64,000 bases of DNA. It comes from Bombella pollinis (GTDB taxonomy: Bacteria > Pseudomonadota > Alphaproteobacteria > Acetobacterales > Acetobacteraceae). Both the position numbers and the translations under genes were made by a program. The notes below the pieces were generated by a model. It saw only the letters and a list, made by a program, of their open reading frames with translations. It was not told the origin of the DNA and made no database searches. Shown in pieces: positions 51,601 to 61,354 of this stretch (positions are counted from its first letter, which is position 1; every line of letters starts with the position of its first letter). The stretch is taken from positions 1 through 64,000 of the forward strand of contig NZ_JANIDX010000003.1 in the NCBI RefSeq assembly GCF_026385485.1, written 5' to 3'.

Positions 51601-51603
51601 GTT

Positions 51604-52260
51604 TTGGATCATTTTTCCACATCGCCGGAGATTGCCGGCCAAGCAGCCTCATCATATGAGGGGGAATCCACGTACGGGATTCGCCGTCTTAGTGGGTTAG
51701 AGGCGCGTATTGCCGAACGTATCGCCCCGACTTTGCTGGATATGGGCTATGAGCTCGTGCGGCTTTCCGTCCTAGGGCATGAGACGCCAACGGTACAGGT
51801 TATGGCTGATCGTGCTGATGGTTCGCTCATCAGCGTTGATGATTGTGAGCAAATCAGCCATGCAGTTGGTGCGGTGCTGGATGTGGATGACCCCATACCG
51901 GGGGCATGGATGTTAGAGGTCTCCTCCGCAGGGATAGACCGCCCACTCACCCGTGCGAAGGATTGGGAGCGTTTTGCTGGTCATCTTGCTAAGGTGGAGC
52001 TTGATACCCCGATAGAGGGGCGGAAGCGTTTTGCGGGTATTGTGCTTGGCATGCAAGATGAGTGTGGTTTGCTCCGTCTTGATGATGGGCAGGATGTTGC
52101 CTTGCCGTTAGACGATATGCGTAAAGCACGCCTCGTTTTGACCGATGAGTTAATTGAGGCAAGTGCCGCACTTGCTGGTATAGTGCCAGAAGATGAGGCG
52201 GGCAGTAAGCCCCGCCGCGCACCAAAGTTGAAACCCAAAAAGCCGGGGAGAAAGAGCTGA
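51604..52260 (+). CDS. rimP: Ribosome maturation factor RimP
   Basis: A 218-residue protein needed for 30S maturation. The core shows MGYELVRLSVLG, DGSLISVDDCEQISHAV, DDPIPGAWMLEVSSAGIDRPL, then an SH3-like domain. The C-terminus is basic (KLKPKKPGRKS). The only in-frame start before the core is TTG at 51604, directly behind a T-run and lacking a Shine-Dalgarno, so the start is unsure. It opens the translation operon and is 34 bases before nusA. Confidence 0.88.
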   Translation: MDHFSTSPEIAGQAASSYEGESTYGIRRLSGLEARIAERIAPTLLDMGYELVRLSVLGHETPTVQVMADRADGSLISVDDCEQISHAVGAVLDVDDPIPGAWMLEVSSAGIDRPLTRAKDWERFAGHLAKVELDTPIEGRKRFAGIVLGMQDECGLLRLDDGQDVALPLDDMRKARLVLTDELIEASAALAGIVPEDEAGSKPRRAPKLKPKKPGRKS

Positions 52261-52294
52261 TGACCCGTCTTATGCTGGCTGGAGGTCCGACCTG

Positions 52295-53863
52295 ATGGAC
52301 ACATCTGTTACCCGTCCCGAATTGCTGTTAGTTGCTGATGCTGTCTCGCGAGAGAAGAATATCGATCGTGAGCAAGTGCTAGAGGCTATGGAGCAAGCCA
52401 TCCAAAAGGCTGGCCGTGCGAAATATGGGCATGAGAAAGATATTCGTGCCACGATCGACCGTAAAAGCGGTGAGGTGCGCCTAAGCCGATGGACGGAAGT
52501 TGTTGAGACGGTCGAGAATGAAGATGCGCAAATCCCCTTGCGGATTGCTCAAAAGATTAAGCCGGAAATTCAGGTAGGGGAGTTTATTGTTGACCCACTC
52601 CCGCCGATTGATTTTGGGCGTATTGCTGCGCAGACAGCCAAGCAGGTTATTGTTCAGCGTGTGCGGGAATATGAGCGCAAACGCCAATATGATGAGTTTA
52701 AAGACCGCGTTGGCGAGGTTGTTAACGGGACGGTTAAGCAGACAGAATATGGGAATCTGATGGTCGAGCTTGGCGGTCATGCGGAAGGGCTTTTGCGCCG
52801 GGATGAGCTGATTCAGCGCGAATCTTTTCATAATTCCGACCGGATTCGCGCTTATATTTATGATGTGCGCGATGAGCCACGCGGGCCACAGATTTTCCTC
52901 TCTCGGACGCATCCGGGCTTCTTAGCAAAGCTTTTTGCTCAGGAAGTGCCGGAGATTTATGACGGGATTATCGAGATTAAAGCCGTAGCGCGTGATCCGG
53001 GGTCCCGTGCTAAGATGGCTGTTGAATCACGCGATGCCTCAATTGACCCGGTGGGGGCATGTGTTGGGATGCGTGGCTCGCGCGTGCAGGCCGTTGTGGC
53101 GGAATTGCAGGGCGAGAAGATTGACATCATCCCTTGGAGCGCACAGGCAGCGACATTTGTTGTGAATGCTCTTGCCCCTGCGGAAGTAACCAAGGTGGTG
53201 ATGGATGAAGATGCTGGGCGCGTAGAGGTTGTCGTGCCGGATGAGCAGCTCTCTCTCGCTATTGGGCGGCGTGGGCAGAATGTGCGTCTGGCTAGCCAGT
53301 TGACCCGGTGGGATATCGACATCCTTACAGAGGCTGAAGAATCGGAGCGCAGGCAAGAGGAGTTCCGTAAGCGCAGCAGCCAGTTTGTTGATGAGCTTGA
53401 TGTAGATGATGTGATTGCTGGCTTGTTGGTGACGGAGGGTTATCATTCGGTTGAGGACCTCGCCTATGCTGACCCTGCGGAGCTTCATGATATTGAAGGC
53501 TTTGATGAATCGGTCGCTGAGGAGCTGATGGCGCGTGCGAATGATTATCTTGCAGGGCGCGAGCGTGCCTTGGATGAACGCCGCCGTGAGCTTGGTGTTA
53601 CAGATGATCTCGTTGCGCTGAATGTATTCTCCCTTCAGGTCCTTGTGGAGCTGGGGGAGAAAGGCATCAAAACATTGGATGATCTTGCCGACCTCGCTGC
53701 TGATGAGTTGATCGAACTTCTAGGTGGTGATGAGCCGCTGGAGGAAGCCGAGGCTAACGAGATTATCATGGCAGCGCGTGCGCATTGGTTTGATGATGAA
53801 GGGGCTTCTACGCATGAGGCCGGAGACGGAGCCAAGGCTGAAGGAGCGTCCGATCACGGCTGA
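52295..53863 (+). CDS. nusA: Transcription termination/antitermination factor NusA
   Basis: A 522-residue protein. The N-terminal RNA polymerase-binding domain (1-135) is followed by S1 (NGTVKQTEYGNLMVELGG), KH1 and KH2 (DPVGACVGMRGSRVQAV and LAIGRRGQNVRLASQL), and two C-terminal helix-hairpin-helix acidic repeats (LLVTEGYHSVEDLA; LVELGEKGIKTLDDLA). GGAGG precedes the ATG. It controls pausing, termination and rRNA antitermination. Confidence 0.96.
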   Translation: MDTSVTRPELLLVADAVSREKNIDREQVLEAMEQAIQKAGRAKYGHEKDIRATIDRKSGEVRLSRWTEVVETVENEDAQIPLRIAQKIKPEIQVGEFIVDPLPPIDFGRIAAQTAKQVIVQRVREYERKRQYDEFKDRVGEVVNGTVKQTEYGNLMVELGGHAEGLLRRDELIQRESFHNSDRIRAYIYDVRDEPRGPQIFLSRTHPGFLAKLFAQEVPEIYDGIIEIKAVARDPGSRAKMAVESRDASIDPVGACVGMRGSRVQAVVAELQGEKIDIIPWSAQAATFVVNALAPAEVTKVVMDEDAGRVEVVVPDEQLSLAIGRRGQNVRLASQLTRWDIDILTEAEESERRQEEFRKRSSQFVDELDVDDVIAGLLVTEGYHSVEDLAYADPAELHDIEGFDESVAEELMARANDYLAGRERALDERRRELGVTDDLVALNVFSLQVLVELGEKGIKTLDDLADLAADELIELLGGDEPLEEAEANEIIMAARAHWFDDEGASTHEAGDGAKAEGASDHG

Positions 53864-54503
53864 GGAACATAACTTTGATGATGTTGATGACGGCCCTATT
53901 GGGAAGGGGCGGCGTGCCCCTTCCCAGCGGCGTTGTCTAGTAACGCGCACCCATGATGAGCCGCAACATATGGTACGGTTTGTCATCGGGCCGGAGGGGC
54001 AAATCGTAGCGGACCTCGCTGCGCGCTTGCCGGGGCGGGGGATGTGGCTGCGTGCAGAGCGTGCCGTGTTGGAGGACCCGCAATTACCGCGTTTTTTTGC
54101 GCGGGCGGTTCGGCAAAAGGTGGACGTGCCCGCATCTCTTATAGAATCTGTAAGGGATGGTTTGGCAAAGCGTCTTCTGGATGGTATCAGTCTGGGGCGA
54201 CGTGCTGGTGAATCGGTGTGTGGATTTCAGAAATGCCGGGAACGTATAGTCGCCGGTAGAGTCGGGGTAGTTATTTGTGCAGCAGGTGCGAGTCAGGATG
54301 AGGTGGCCCGTCTGCTTTCAGGGCATCGGGAGCTTCCGGTGGTCTGGGTGCCGGGCCATGTTTTGGCAGCGTCATTTGGGCGGGAGCGTGCCGTTTATGC
54401 GGTGATGTCCCCCGGTGCGCTGGCGGAGCGGGTGAAGGCGGAATATAAGAGATTTGCGGGGGTGGCAGAATGTACACCTCCCGGCCCTGAGATAGGGCAG
54501 TAA
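53814..54503 (+). CDS. YlxR-type RNA-binding protein
   Basis: A 229-residue protein. I choose the ATG at 53814, which has AAGGGG 9 bases upstream and overlaps nusA by 50 bases. Residues about 30-110 are the DUF448/YlxR domain with RRCLVTRTHDEP, VRFVIGPEGQIVADL and LPGRGMWLRA. The C-terminal part (about 125-215) resembles an L7Ae-like fold (GRRAGESVCGFQKCRERI, VICAAGASQDEVARL), a combination common in Alphaproteobacteria. It sits between nusA and infB. Confidence 0.85.
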   Translation: MRPETEPRLKERPITAEEHNFDDVDDGPIGKGRRAPSQRRCLVTRTHDEPQHMVRFVIGPEGQIVADLAARLPGRGMWLRAERAVLEDPQLPRFFARAVRQKVDVPASLIESVRDGLAKRLLDGISLGRRAGESVCGFQKCRERIVAGRVGVVICAAGASQDEVARLLSGHRELPVVWVPGHVLAASFGRERAVYAVMSPGALAERVKAEYKRFAGVAECTPPGPEIGQ

Positions 54504-54519
54504 GGGACAGGCAGAGACT

Positions 54520-57246
54520 ATGAGCGACGGCAACGAGCGCAACCAGAATGACACTCCAAAAGGGGCAACCCCTAAAGAAGGGCAGAGCAAGAGCTCTGGT
54601 CGCCTTTCCCTGCGTCCTGCGGGCCGTAAGGAAGTTGGGCGGACGGTAGAGGCAGGCTCTGTTAGGCAGAGTTTTAGCCATGGACGCTCTAAGGAGGTCC
54701 GTGTTGAGGTGCGTAAGCCTAAACGCAGTAATGCCAGTGGCGGGCGTGGTGGCCGCGGCGCGACTGGCGTGCGGGGCCTGACAGCCTCCGAGCAAGAGAA
54801 GCGGCAGCGCGTTTTAGCTGAGGCAGCGGCACGGCGTGAGGCGGAAGAAGAAGCTCGTCGCGAAGCAGAGAAGATTCGTATTCGCTCCGCTGCTGAGGAA
54901 GAAGCTCGTAAGAAAGCTGAGGCCGAAAGCCAACGCGCTGCAGCGGAGCAAGAAGCACAGGCGCGTGCGGAAGAAGAAAAAGCACGCAAGGCCGAGGCGG
55001 CTGCACGGCGTAAGGAAGCGGCGGAGCAAGTTCCTCCTCCTTTAACAAGCTCCACAGCGGGTGGCGTTCAACTAGCAGAGCCGACAAAGCGGCTGCGGCC
55101 TTTGGCAGAGCGTGCCATTATGCCGAGTCGTCCGGTGAATACTCCGGCGACGTCTTCGCGGTCTGCGGCGGCCCGGCCGAGTGGTAATGAGACATTGCAT
55201 CTGCGTGGTCGGGCCGCTGCGGCGGCAGCTGGGGATGATGAGGCTGCTACGCCTTCACGTCGCGGTGGCGGCGGGGGTGGTGCGCGGCGTTCGACCACGC
55301 AATCCCGTCGTTCTTCTTCACCGCGTCGTGGTGGGGCAGGGCAGGATCGTCGCTCTGGTCGGATTGATGTGCGGGCTGCCATTGAGGGTGATGATGGTAA
55401 GACACGCTCTCTGGCCTCTGTTCGCCGTCAGCGGGACCGGGAACGGCGGCAGGCGGAGTTGGAGCGTTTGCGCTCTGACCAAGTGCGTGTTGTGCGCGAT
55501 GTGACGGTGCCGGAGACTATCACAGTAGGTGAGCTAGCAAACCGTATGGCTGCTCGTCAGGGTGAAGTTATCAAGACGCTTATGAAGATGGGCGTGATGG
55601 CTACTGCGGCCCAGAGCATTGATGGTGATACCGCTGAGCTTGTTGTGAGTGAGTTCGGGCATCGCATTAAGCGTGTGGCTGATAGCGATGTTGAGCTTGG
55701 CATTGAGGGCATTGAGGATAAACCAGAGGACATGAAGCCGCGTCCGCCGGTTGTGACGGTGATGGGCCATGTTGACCATGGGAAGACCTCCTTGCTGGAT
55801 GCGTTGCGGACCACGGATGTGGCTCATGGTGAGGCTGGGGGGATTACTCAGCATATCGGGGCGTATCAGGTAACGGTGCCTTCTGGGCAGAAGGTGACCT
55901 TCATCGACACGCCGGGCCATGAAGCCTTTACCTCCATGCGGGCGCGTGGTGCCTCTGTGACGGATATTGTGGTGTTGGTTGTAGCCGCGGATGATGGCGT
56001 GATGCCGCAGACGATTGAGGCTATCAAGCATGCCAAGGCTGCTAATGCGCCGATTATTGTGGCGATTAACAAGATTGATAAGCCTGGTGCGAATCCAGAC
56101 CGTGTGCGGACTGAGCTGCTAAACCACGAGATTGTGCTTGAGAGCATGAGCGGTGATACGCAGGAGGTTGAGGTTTCTGCGCTTAAGCGGGAGGGGTTGG
56201 ATAAACTCTTAGAGGCTATCCTTCTGCAAGCTGAGATTTTGGACCTGAAGGCGAACCCGAATCGCATTGCAGAGGGTGCCGTGATTGAGAGCCGTTTGGA
56301 CCGTGGTCGTGGCTCTGTTGCGACTGTTCTCGTGCAGAAGGGGACGCTCAACCGGACGGATATTGTGGTTGCCGGTGCGCATTGGGGCCGTGTTCGTGCC
56401 TTGTTGGATGACCACGGCAAGCAGATTAAAAAGGCTGGTCCGTCTGTCCCTGTAGAGATTTTGGGGATGAGCGGTGTGCCTGATGCCGGGGCACCTTTTG
56501 TTGTTGTCGATAGTGAGAATCGGGCGCGTGAGATTAGCGCGTTCCGCCAGCGTAAGGCGCAAGAGAAGGTTGCGGCGATGCAGGTGGCAGCGCGTGGCAC
56601 GCTGGACCAGATGTTGGCGCGGATTCAAGCAGGCGAGCAGAAGGAAGTGGCTTTGGTCGTCAAAGCCGATGTGCAAGGCTCTGCTGAGGCGATTCAAGCA
56701 ACGGTCGAGAAGTTGTCTCATGAGGAAGTGGCTGTGCGTGTGCTGAATGCCACTGTGGGGCAAATCACCGAGAGTGACGTGCAGCTTGCTAAAGCCTCCA
56801 ATGCTGTGATTATTGCCTTCAATGTGCGTGCTACAGTGCAGGCGCGTGAGCTGGCCCAGCGTGATGGTGTGGATATTCGCTATTACTCCATCATTTATCA
56901 GGTGGCTGATGATGTGGAGACGCTGGTTAAAGGCCGCATCGCGCCGAAACATCGTGAGAAGTTCCTTGGTTATGCGGAGATTCGTCAGGTCTTTAATATT
57001 ACTAAAGTGGGTAAGGTCGCTGGTTGTTATGTGACGGAAGGTGTTGTCAAGCGCGGCTGTGGCGTGCGGCTGTTGCGCGACAATGTGGTCATCCATGAGG
57101 GTGAGCTAAGCCAGCTGAAACGCTTTAAGGATGATGTCCGCGAAGTGGCCCATAACTATGAGTGTGGTCTTTCCTTCGCAGGGTATAATGACCTGCGCGA
57201 GGGTGATGTTGTGGAATGTTTTGAGATGGAAGAGATTCCCGCTTGA
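54520..57246 (+). CDS. infB: Translation initiation factor IF-2
   Basis: A 908-residue GTPase that places fMet-tRNA on the ribosome. The N-terminal 300 residues are a charged, low-complexity extension: an Ala/Glu/Arg coiled region (about 90-165) and an Arg/Gly/Ser-rich part. The G domain has GHVDHGKTSLLDAL, DTPGHEAFT and NKIDKPGA. The C-terminal domains end in EGDVVECFEMEEIPA. The TGA overlaps the rbfA start. Confidence 0.97.
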   Translation: MSDGNERNQNDTPKGATPKEGQSKSSGRLSLRPAGRKEVGRTVEAGSVRQSFSHGRSKEVRVEVRKPKRSNASGGRGGRGATGVRGLTASEQEKRQRVLAEAAARREAEEEARREAEKIRIRSAAEEEARKKAEAESQRAAAEQEAQARAEEEKARKAEAAARRKEAAEQVPPPLTSSTAGGVQLAEPTKRLRPLAERAIMPSRPVNTPATSSRSAAARPSGNETLHLRGRAAAAAAGDDEAATPSRRGGGGGGARRSTTQSRRSSSPRRGGAGQDRRSGRIDVRAAIEGDDGKTRSLASVRRQRDRERRQAELERLRSDQVRVVRDVTVPETITVGELANRMAARQGEVIKTLMKMGVMATAAQSIDGDTAELVVSEFGHRIKRVADSDVELGIEGIEDKPEDMKPRPPVVTVMGHVDHGKTSLLDALRTTDVAHGEAGGITQHIGAYQVTVPSGQKVTFIDTPGHEAFTSMRARGASVTDIVVLVVAADDGVMPQTIEAIKHAKAANAPIIVAINKIDKPGANPDRVRTELLNHEIVLESMSGDTQEVEVSALKREGLDKLLEAILLQAEILDLKANPNRIAEGAVIESRLDRGRGSVATVLVQKGTLNRTDIVVAGAHWGRVRALLDDHGKQIKKAGPSVPVEILGMSGVPDAGAPFVVVDSENRAREISAFRQRKAQEKVAAMQVAARGTLDQMLARIQAGEQKEVALVVKADVQGSAEAIQATVEKLSHEEVAVRVLNATVGQITESDVQLAKASNAVIIAFNVRATVQARELAQRDGVDIRYYSIIYQVADDVETLVKGRIAPKHREKFLGYAEIRQVFNITKVGKVAGCYVTEGVVKRGCGVRLLRDNVVIHEGELSQLKRFKDDVREVAHNYECGLSFAGYNDLREGDVVECFEMEEIPA

Positions 57247-57698
57247 AGAAACGATCATCCTTTGATTTGTTAACCCCGGCAGGTGAAAATCCTGTCGGGC
57301 CGAGTACGCGCCAACTTCGCGTTGCGGAGGAGGTGCGGCATGTCTTGGCGGATGTGTTCGCGCGGACGGAGTTCCGGGACCCGGAGCTTTACGGCGTTAC
57401 CATCACGGTGACGGAAGTGCGTGTCTCGCCGGATTTTCGTCATGCAACGGTGTTTGTAACCCGGTTGGGGCGTGATGATGTCGAGGCTGTTTTGCCTGCG
57501 TTAAAACGTGTCGCGCCCTTTTTGCGTAAGCGTCTTGCCACTGCGTTGCGGTTGCGGACTGTGCCGGAACTGCATTTTCAGCCTGATATATCGTTAGAGC
57601 ATGCTATGGAGGTGGAAACGATTCTGCGTTCCCCAGAGGTTCAGCGTGATTTAAAAGCTGGGGGCCGTGGTTCGTCTAATTCTGATGATGCAGAATAA
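57243..57698 (+). CDS. rbfA: Ribosome-binding factor A
   Basis: A 151-residue KH-like factor for 30S maturation. Core features are STRQLRVAEEVRHVLADVF, VTITVTEVRVSPDFRHATVF and a region with LRKRLATALRLRTVPELHF. It begins with TTG overlapping the infB stop (TTGA), which indicates coupled translation. Confidence 0.93.
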   Translation: MKKRSSFDLLTPAGENPVGPSTRQLRVAEEVRHVLADVFARTEFRDPELYGVTITVTEVRVSPDFRHATVFVTRLGRDDVEAVLPALKRVAPFLRKRLATALRLRTVPELHFQPDISLEHAMEVETILRSPEVQRDLKAGGRGSSNSDDAE

Positions 57699-57706
57699 GG
57701 CGCGTT

Positions 57707-58681
57707 ATGGCGCGTAAGACAGGGCGCGATATACATGGCTGGTTGATTCTTGATAAGCCATTAGGGCCGAGCTCTACAGCGATGGTAAGCCGGGTGTTAC
57801 GCCTTTTTGATGGGCGTAAAGCCGGGCATGGGGGGACGCTGGACCCGTTGGCTTCTGGCGTTTTGCCTATTGCTTTTGGTAAGGCTACGAGCACGATTCC
57901 TTATATTATGGATGCGACAAAGCGGTATCGCTTTACGTTATCTTTTGGGGAAAGCCGTACAACGGATGACCGTGAGGGCGAGGTCCTTGCGCGCTCTGAT
58001 AAACGGCCATCTGATGAGGAGATACGGGCTGTTCTTCCTGCATTATGTGGGGATGTGATGCAGGTGCCGCCTGTGTTTTCTGCCCTGCGTGTGGGGGGGC
58101 AACGTGCTTACGACCTAGCCCGTGCAGGTCGCCCACCAGATTTGCCGCCTCGCCCAGCGCGGATCGATTCGATTACGCTGATTGAGCGGCCAGATGCGGA
58201 TACAGCTGTGTTCGAGGTGCAGTCGGGCAAGGGTGTTTATATGCGCTCTTTAGCACGGGATATTGCTCTAGCTTGTGGCACGGTAGGGCATATCTCGGTC
58301 TTGCGGCGGACGAAATGTGGGCCGTTTGATCTCTCTCATGCTTATGAGATTGAGCAGTTAGCACTAGACAAATCGGCCAAAACTAGAGACAAGGCATATG
58401 CCCTTCCGGTTCCTTTGCTGGATGCGGCGACCGCGCTGGTCGACATCCCGGCGTTGGCCGTTACAGAAGCAGAGGGGAAGGCCCTGATTTGTGGGCAAGC
58501 GGTGACGTTGGCTCATCTTGAAGGGGACGTGCCTGCTAATATGGAGGATGTTCCATTGTGGCGGGTTACGGTAGGGGGGCATGTTATCGGGCTGTGCCGG
58601 GCGGCTGAAGGGCGGTTACGGGCAGTCAGAATGTTGGAAAACCATTTGTTTTTTGGAGAACACGATGTCGATCACTGCTGA
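57707..58681 (+). CDS. truB: tRNA pseudouridine-55 synthase
   Basis: A 324-residue enzyme that forms pseudouridine 55 in tRNA. The motif HGGTLDPLASGVLPIAFG contains the catalytic Asp; LDKPLGPSSTAMVSRV and CGTVGHISVLRRTKCGPF are also typical. It starts 8 bases after rbfA and its last 17 bases overlap the rpsO start. Confidence 0.95.
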   Translation: MARKTGRDIHGWLILDKPLGPSSTAMVSRVLRLFDGRKAGHGGTLDPLASGVLPIAFGKATSTIPYIMDATKRYRFTLSFGESRTTDDREGEVLARSDKRPSDEEIRAVLPALCGDVMQVPPVFSALRVGGQRAYDLARAGRPPDLPPRPARIDSITLIERPDADTAVFEVQSGKGVYMRSLARDIALACGTVGHISVLRRTKCGPFDLSHAYEIEQLALDKSAKTRDKAYALPVPLLDAATALVDIPALAVTEAEGKALICGQAVTLAHLEGDVPANMEDVPLWRVTVGGHVIGLCRAAEGRLRAVRMLENHLFFGEHDVDHC

Positions 58682-58934
58682 ACGCCGCAGCCAGCTTATT
58701 GCTGAATATCGCCGTGCTGAGGATGATACAGGCTCCCCGGAAGTGCAGGTTGCCTTGCTGACCGAGCGGATTGTGAATCTTACCGAGCATATGAAGACCC
58801 ATAAAAAGGACTTCCACTCCCGCCGTGGGTTGTTGATGCTTGTTGGTCGCCGCCGCGCGCTGTTGGATTATCTAAAGCGTAAGAGTGATGAGCGTTATAA
58901 GACGCTGATTGAACGTCTCGGCCTGCGCCGCTGA
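58665..58934 (+). CDS. rpsO: 30S ribosomal protein S15
   Basis: An 89-residue protein, the normal S15 length, with TGSPEVQVALLTERI, HMKTHKKDFHSRRGLL and RRRALLDYLKRK. The ATG lies inside the end of truB and follows GGAGAACACG. It binds 16S rRNA early in 30S assembly and is often autoregulated. Confidence 0.97.
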   Translation: MSITAERRSQLIAEYRRAEDDTGSPEVQVALLTERIVNLTEHMKTHKKDFHSRRGLLMLVGRRRALLDYLKRKSDERYKTLIERLGLRR

Positions 58935-58948
58935 GATTTCATCCATGG

Positions 58949-58975
58949 CCCGGAGGGGAACTCTCTCCGGGTTTT
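58949..58975 (+). terminator. Hairpin terminator between rpsO and pnp
   Basis: A 7-bp stem (CCCGGAG with CTCCGGG), a 9-base loop and a T4 run. The T-run is short, so this may be a partial terminator or RNase-processing site; rpsO-pnp transcripts are cut in this interval in other bacteria. Confidence 0.6.
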
Positions 58976-59131
58976 GGCCTTGCATTATAGCCGCCAGGGA
59001 ACGTTTTTTCGGCGTTTCAGGCCACATGGTGTCATGGTGCGTTGGTGCATCATCTCCGCCATGCCGTCCGAAACGCTGTTCAAGACTGGGGCGAGCAGGG
59101 CTTTTTAGAATTGCTTCCGGAGGAAGACAGA

Positions 59132-61282
59132 ATGTTTGATAATTATTTCCGCAAAGAGATTGAGTGGGCGGGCCGTCCGCTAGTGTTCGAGACGGGGAAG
59201 ATTGCTCGTCAGGCTGATGGTGCGGTCATGGTTACTTATGGTGATACAGTCGTGTTATGTACCGCTGTAGGGGCTAAGACGGTAAAGCCGGGGCAGGATT
59301 TCTTCCCTCTGACAGTGAATTATCAGGAGAAAGCTTACGCCGCGGGGAAGATTCCGGGTGGGTTCTTCAAGCGGGAGGGGCGTCCTTCTGAGAATGAAGT
59401 GCTGACATCGCGCTTAATCGATCGTCCGATTCGTCCGCTTTTCCCGGATAATTTCCGTAACGAAGTACAGGTCGTGGCGACTGTTTTAAGCCATGATATG
59501 GAGAATGATCCGGCTCTGGTTTCGCTCATCGGTTGTTCTGCGGCGTTGACATTGTCGGGTATTCCTTTCTTTGGTCCGGTTGGGGCTGCGCGCATTGGTC
59601 GTCTTGATGGCAAATTTGTTGTCAATCCGACCCTGAGCGAGGTGACTGATAGCAGTTTGGACCTCGTTGTAGCAGGGACGGCTGAAGGCGTGTTGATGGT
59701 TGAGTCTGAGGCGCAAGAGCTCTCCGAGGAGGAGATGCTCGAGGCCGTCATGCTGGGCCATACGGCCTTCCAACCTGTGATTGACGCGATTATTGACCTT
59801 GCCGAGCATGCGGCACGCGCACCGTGGGATTTGCCGGAGATTTCCAAAGAGGAAGTGGCTCTGCGCAAGCGTGTTGATAAGGTAGGTAATAAGCTGATTG
59901 CCGAAGCCTATAAGGAGCGCAGCAAGCAAGCGCGTGTGGAGAAGGTCTCTGCGGCGCGTGAGAAGATTGTTGCAACGCTGGAGGAAGAAGGCTTCGACCC
60001 CGAGCTTGCTAAACCGATGATTAAGGATTTGGAAGCGCAGGTGGTGCGTGGTGCCATCTTAAAGACCGGCATCCGTATTGATGGTCGCGATACAAAGACA
60101 GTGCGTCCTATTATGGCGGAAGTTGGTGTGCTGCCGCGCTCTCATGGGTCGGCTCTCTTTACCCGTGGGGAGACGCAGGCTCTTGTTGTGGCGACCTTGG
60201 GCACGGGCCAAGATGAGCAGGTGATTGATGCGTTGGAGGGGGAATATCGCTCCCGCTTTATGCTGCATTACAACTTCCCGCCTTTCTCCGTTGGGGAATG
60301 TGGTCGTATGGGTTCACCGGGGCGGCGCGAGATTGGCCATGGTAAGTTGGCATGGCGTGCGATTAATCCGCTTCTTCCTTCTAAGGAGGAGTTCCCTTAT
60401 ACATTGCGTGTTGTCTCTGAGATTACAGAGAGTAACGGCTCTTCCTCTATGGCGACTGTGTGCGGGACCTCTCTCTCCCTGATGGATGCGGGTGTACCGA
60501 TGCCACGCCCTGTGGCAGGGATTGCGATGGGTCTGATTAAAGAAGAGCGCGGCCATGCTGTGCTGACGGACATTTTGGGTGATGAGGATCATCTTGGGGA
60601 TATGGACTTCAAGGTGGCAGGGACGTCTGAGGGTGTGACAGCCTTGCAGATGGACATCAAGATTACCTCCATTACGCCAGAGATTATGAAGGTTGCCTTG
60701 GAGCAGGCGCGGGAAGGGCGATTGCATATTCTCGGCGAAATGAGCAAGGCTCTGGCCGAAGGCCGGACAGATGTTGCCGGTAATGCGCCGAAGATTACCA
60801 CGATGACGGTGCCTGTGGCGAAGATTCGCGATGTGATTGGCTCTGGCGGGAAGGTGATTCGCGAGATTTGCGAATATTCTGGGGCGAAGGTCGATATTGG
60901 TGATGATGGTGTCATCAAGATTGCTGCGGCCAATGATGAGCAGGCGCAAAAAGCCATTAGCCGGATTGAGGGCATTGTAGCAGAGCCAGAAATTGGCCGG
61001 ATTTATGACGGTAAAGTTGTTAAGACGGCTGATTTTGGCGCGTTTGTTAACTTCCTTGGTCCTAAAGATGGTTTAGTACATATTTCTGAGCTTGCTGAGG
61101 GGCGCGTAGGGCGGACGACGGATGTCGTCAAGCAAGGTGATGCTGTTAAGGTCAAGGTGATTGGCTTTGATGACCGTGGTAAGGTAAAGCTCTCCATGCG
61201 GGTTGTGGACCAAGAGACTGGTGAGGATATTACCGAGACTGTCGGTGCTAAGCCGGGTCGTCCACGCCGTGATGCGGAGTGA
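59132..61282 (+). CDS. pnp: Polyribonucleotide nucleotidyltransferase
   Basis: A 716-residue 3-to-5 exoribonuclease. The ATG at 59132 has GGAGG 8 bases upstream and begins MFDNYFRKEIEW. Two RNase PH domains (GRPLVFETGKIARQADGA; RSHGSALFTRGETQALVV) flank a helical domain. A KH domain (IRDVIGSGGKVIREI) and an S1 domain (GRIYDGKVVKTADFGAFVNF) follow. It degrades mRNA, usually within the degradosome. Confidence 0.96.
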   Translation: MFDNYFRKEIEWAGRPLVFETGKIARQADGAVMVTYGDTVVLCTAVGAKTVKPGQDFFPLTVNYQEKAYAAGKIPGGFFKREGRPSENEVLTSRLIDRPIRPLFPDNFRNEVQVVATVLSHDMENDPALVSLIGCSAALTLSGIPFFGPVGAARIGRLDGKFVVNPTLSEVTDSSLDLVVAGTAEGVLMVESEAQELSEEEMLEAVMLGHTAFQPVIDAIIDLAEHAARAPWDLPEISKEEVALRKRVDKVGNKLIAEAYKERSKQARVEKVSAAREKIVATLEEEGFDPELAKPMIKDLEAQVVRGAILKTGIRIDGRDTKTVRPIMAEVGVLPRSHGSALFTRGETQALVVATLGTGQDEQVIDALEGEYRSRFMLHYNFPPFSVGECGRMGSPGRREIGHGKLAWRAINPLLPSKEEFPYTLRVVSEITESNGSSSMATVCGTSLSLMDAGVPMPRPVAGIAMGLIKEERGHAVLTDILGDEDHLGDMDFKVAGTSEGVTALQMDIKITSITPEIMKVALEQAREGRLHILGEMSKALAEGRTDVAGNAPKITTMTVPVAKIRDVIGSGGKVIREICEYSGAKVDIGDDGVIKIAAANDEQAQKAISRIEGIVAEPEIGRIYDGKVVKTADFGAFVNFLGPKDGLVHISELAEGRVGRTTDVVKQGDAVKVKVIGFDDRGKVKLSMRVVDQETGEDITETVGAKPGRPRRDAE

Positions 61283-61291
61283 GTTTTGTGT

Positions 61292-61324
61292 GGGAGGGGG
61301 TGTGCCCCCTCTCGTGGTTTTTTT
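61292..61324 (+). terminator. Rho-independent terminator after pnp
   Basis: A 7-bp GC-rich stem (GAGGGGG with CCCCCTC), a TGTG loop and a T7 run separated from the stem by six bases. It probably ends the translation operon. Confidence 0.55.
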
Positions 61325-61354
61325 GTGGTTGCATAGCGGGGACGTCTGACCTCT

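Noticed and set aside
56209..57096. 295-residue open frame antisense to infB
   Set aside because: His/Asn/Leu-rich shadow frame, common opposite genes with this codon bias; infB is unmistakable.
59042..59131. N-terminal extension of pnp from 59042
   Set aside because: PNPase normally begins near MFDNYFRKE, and the ATG at 59132 has a GGAGG site.
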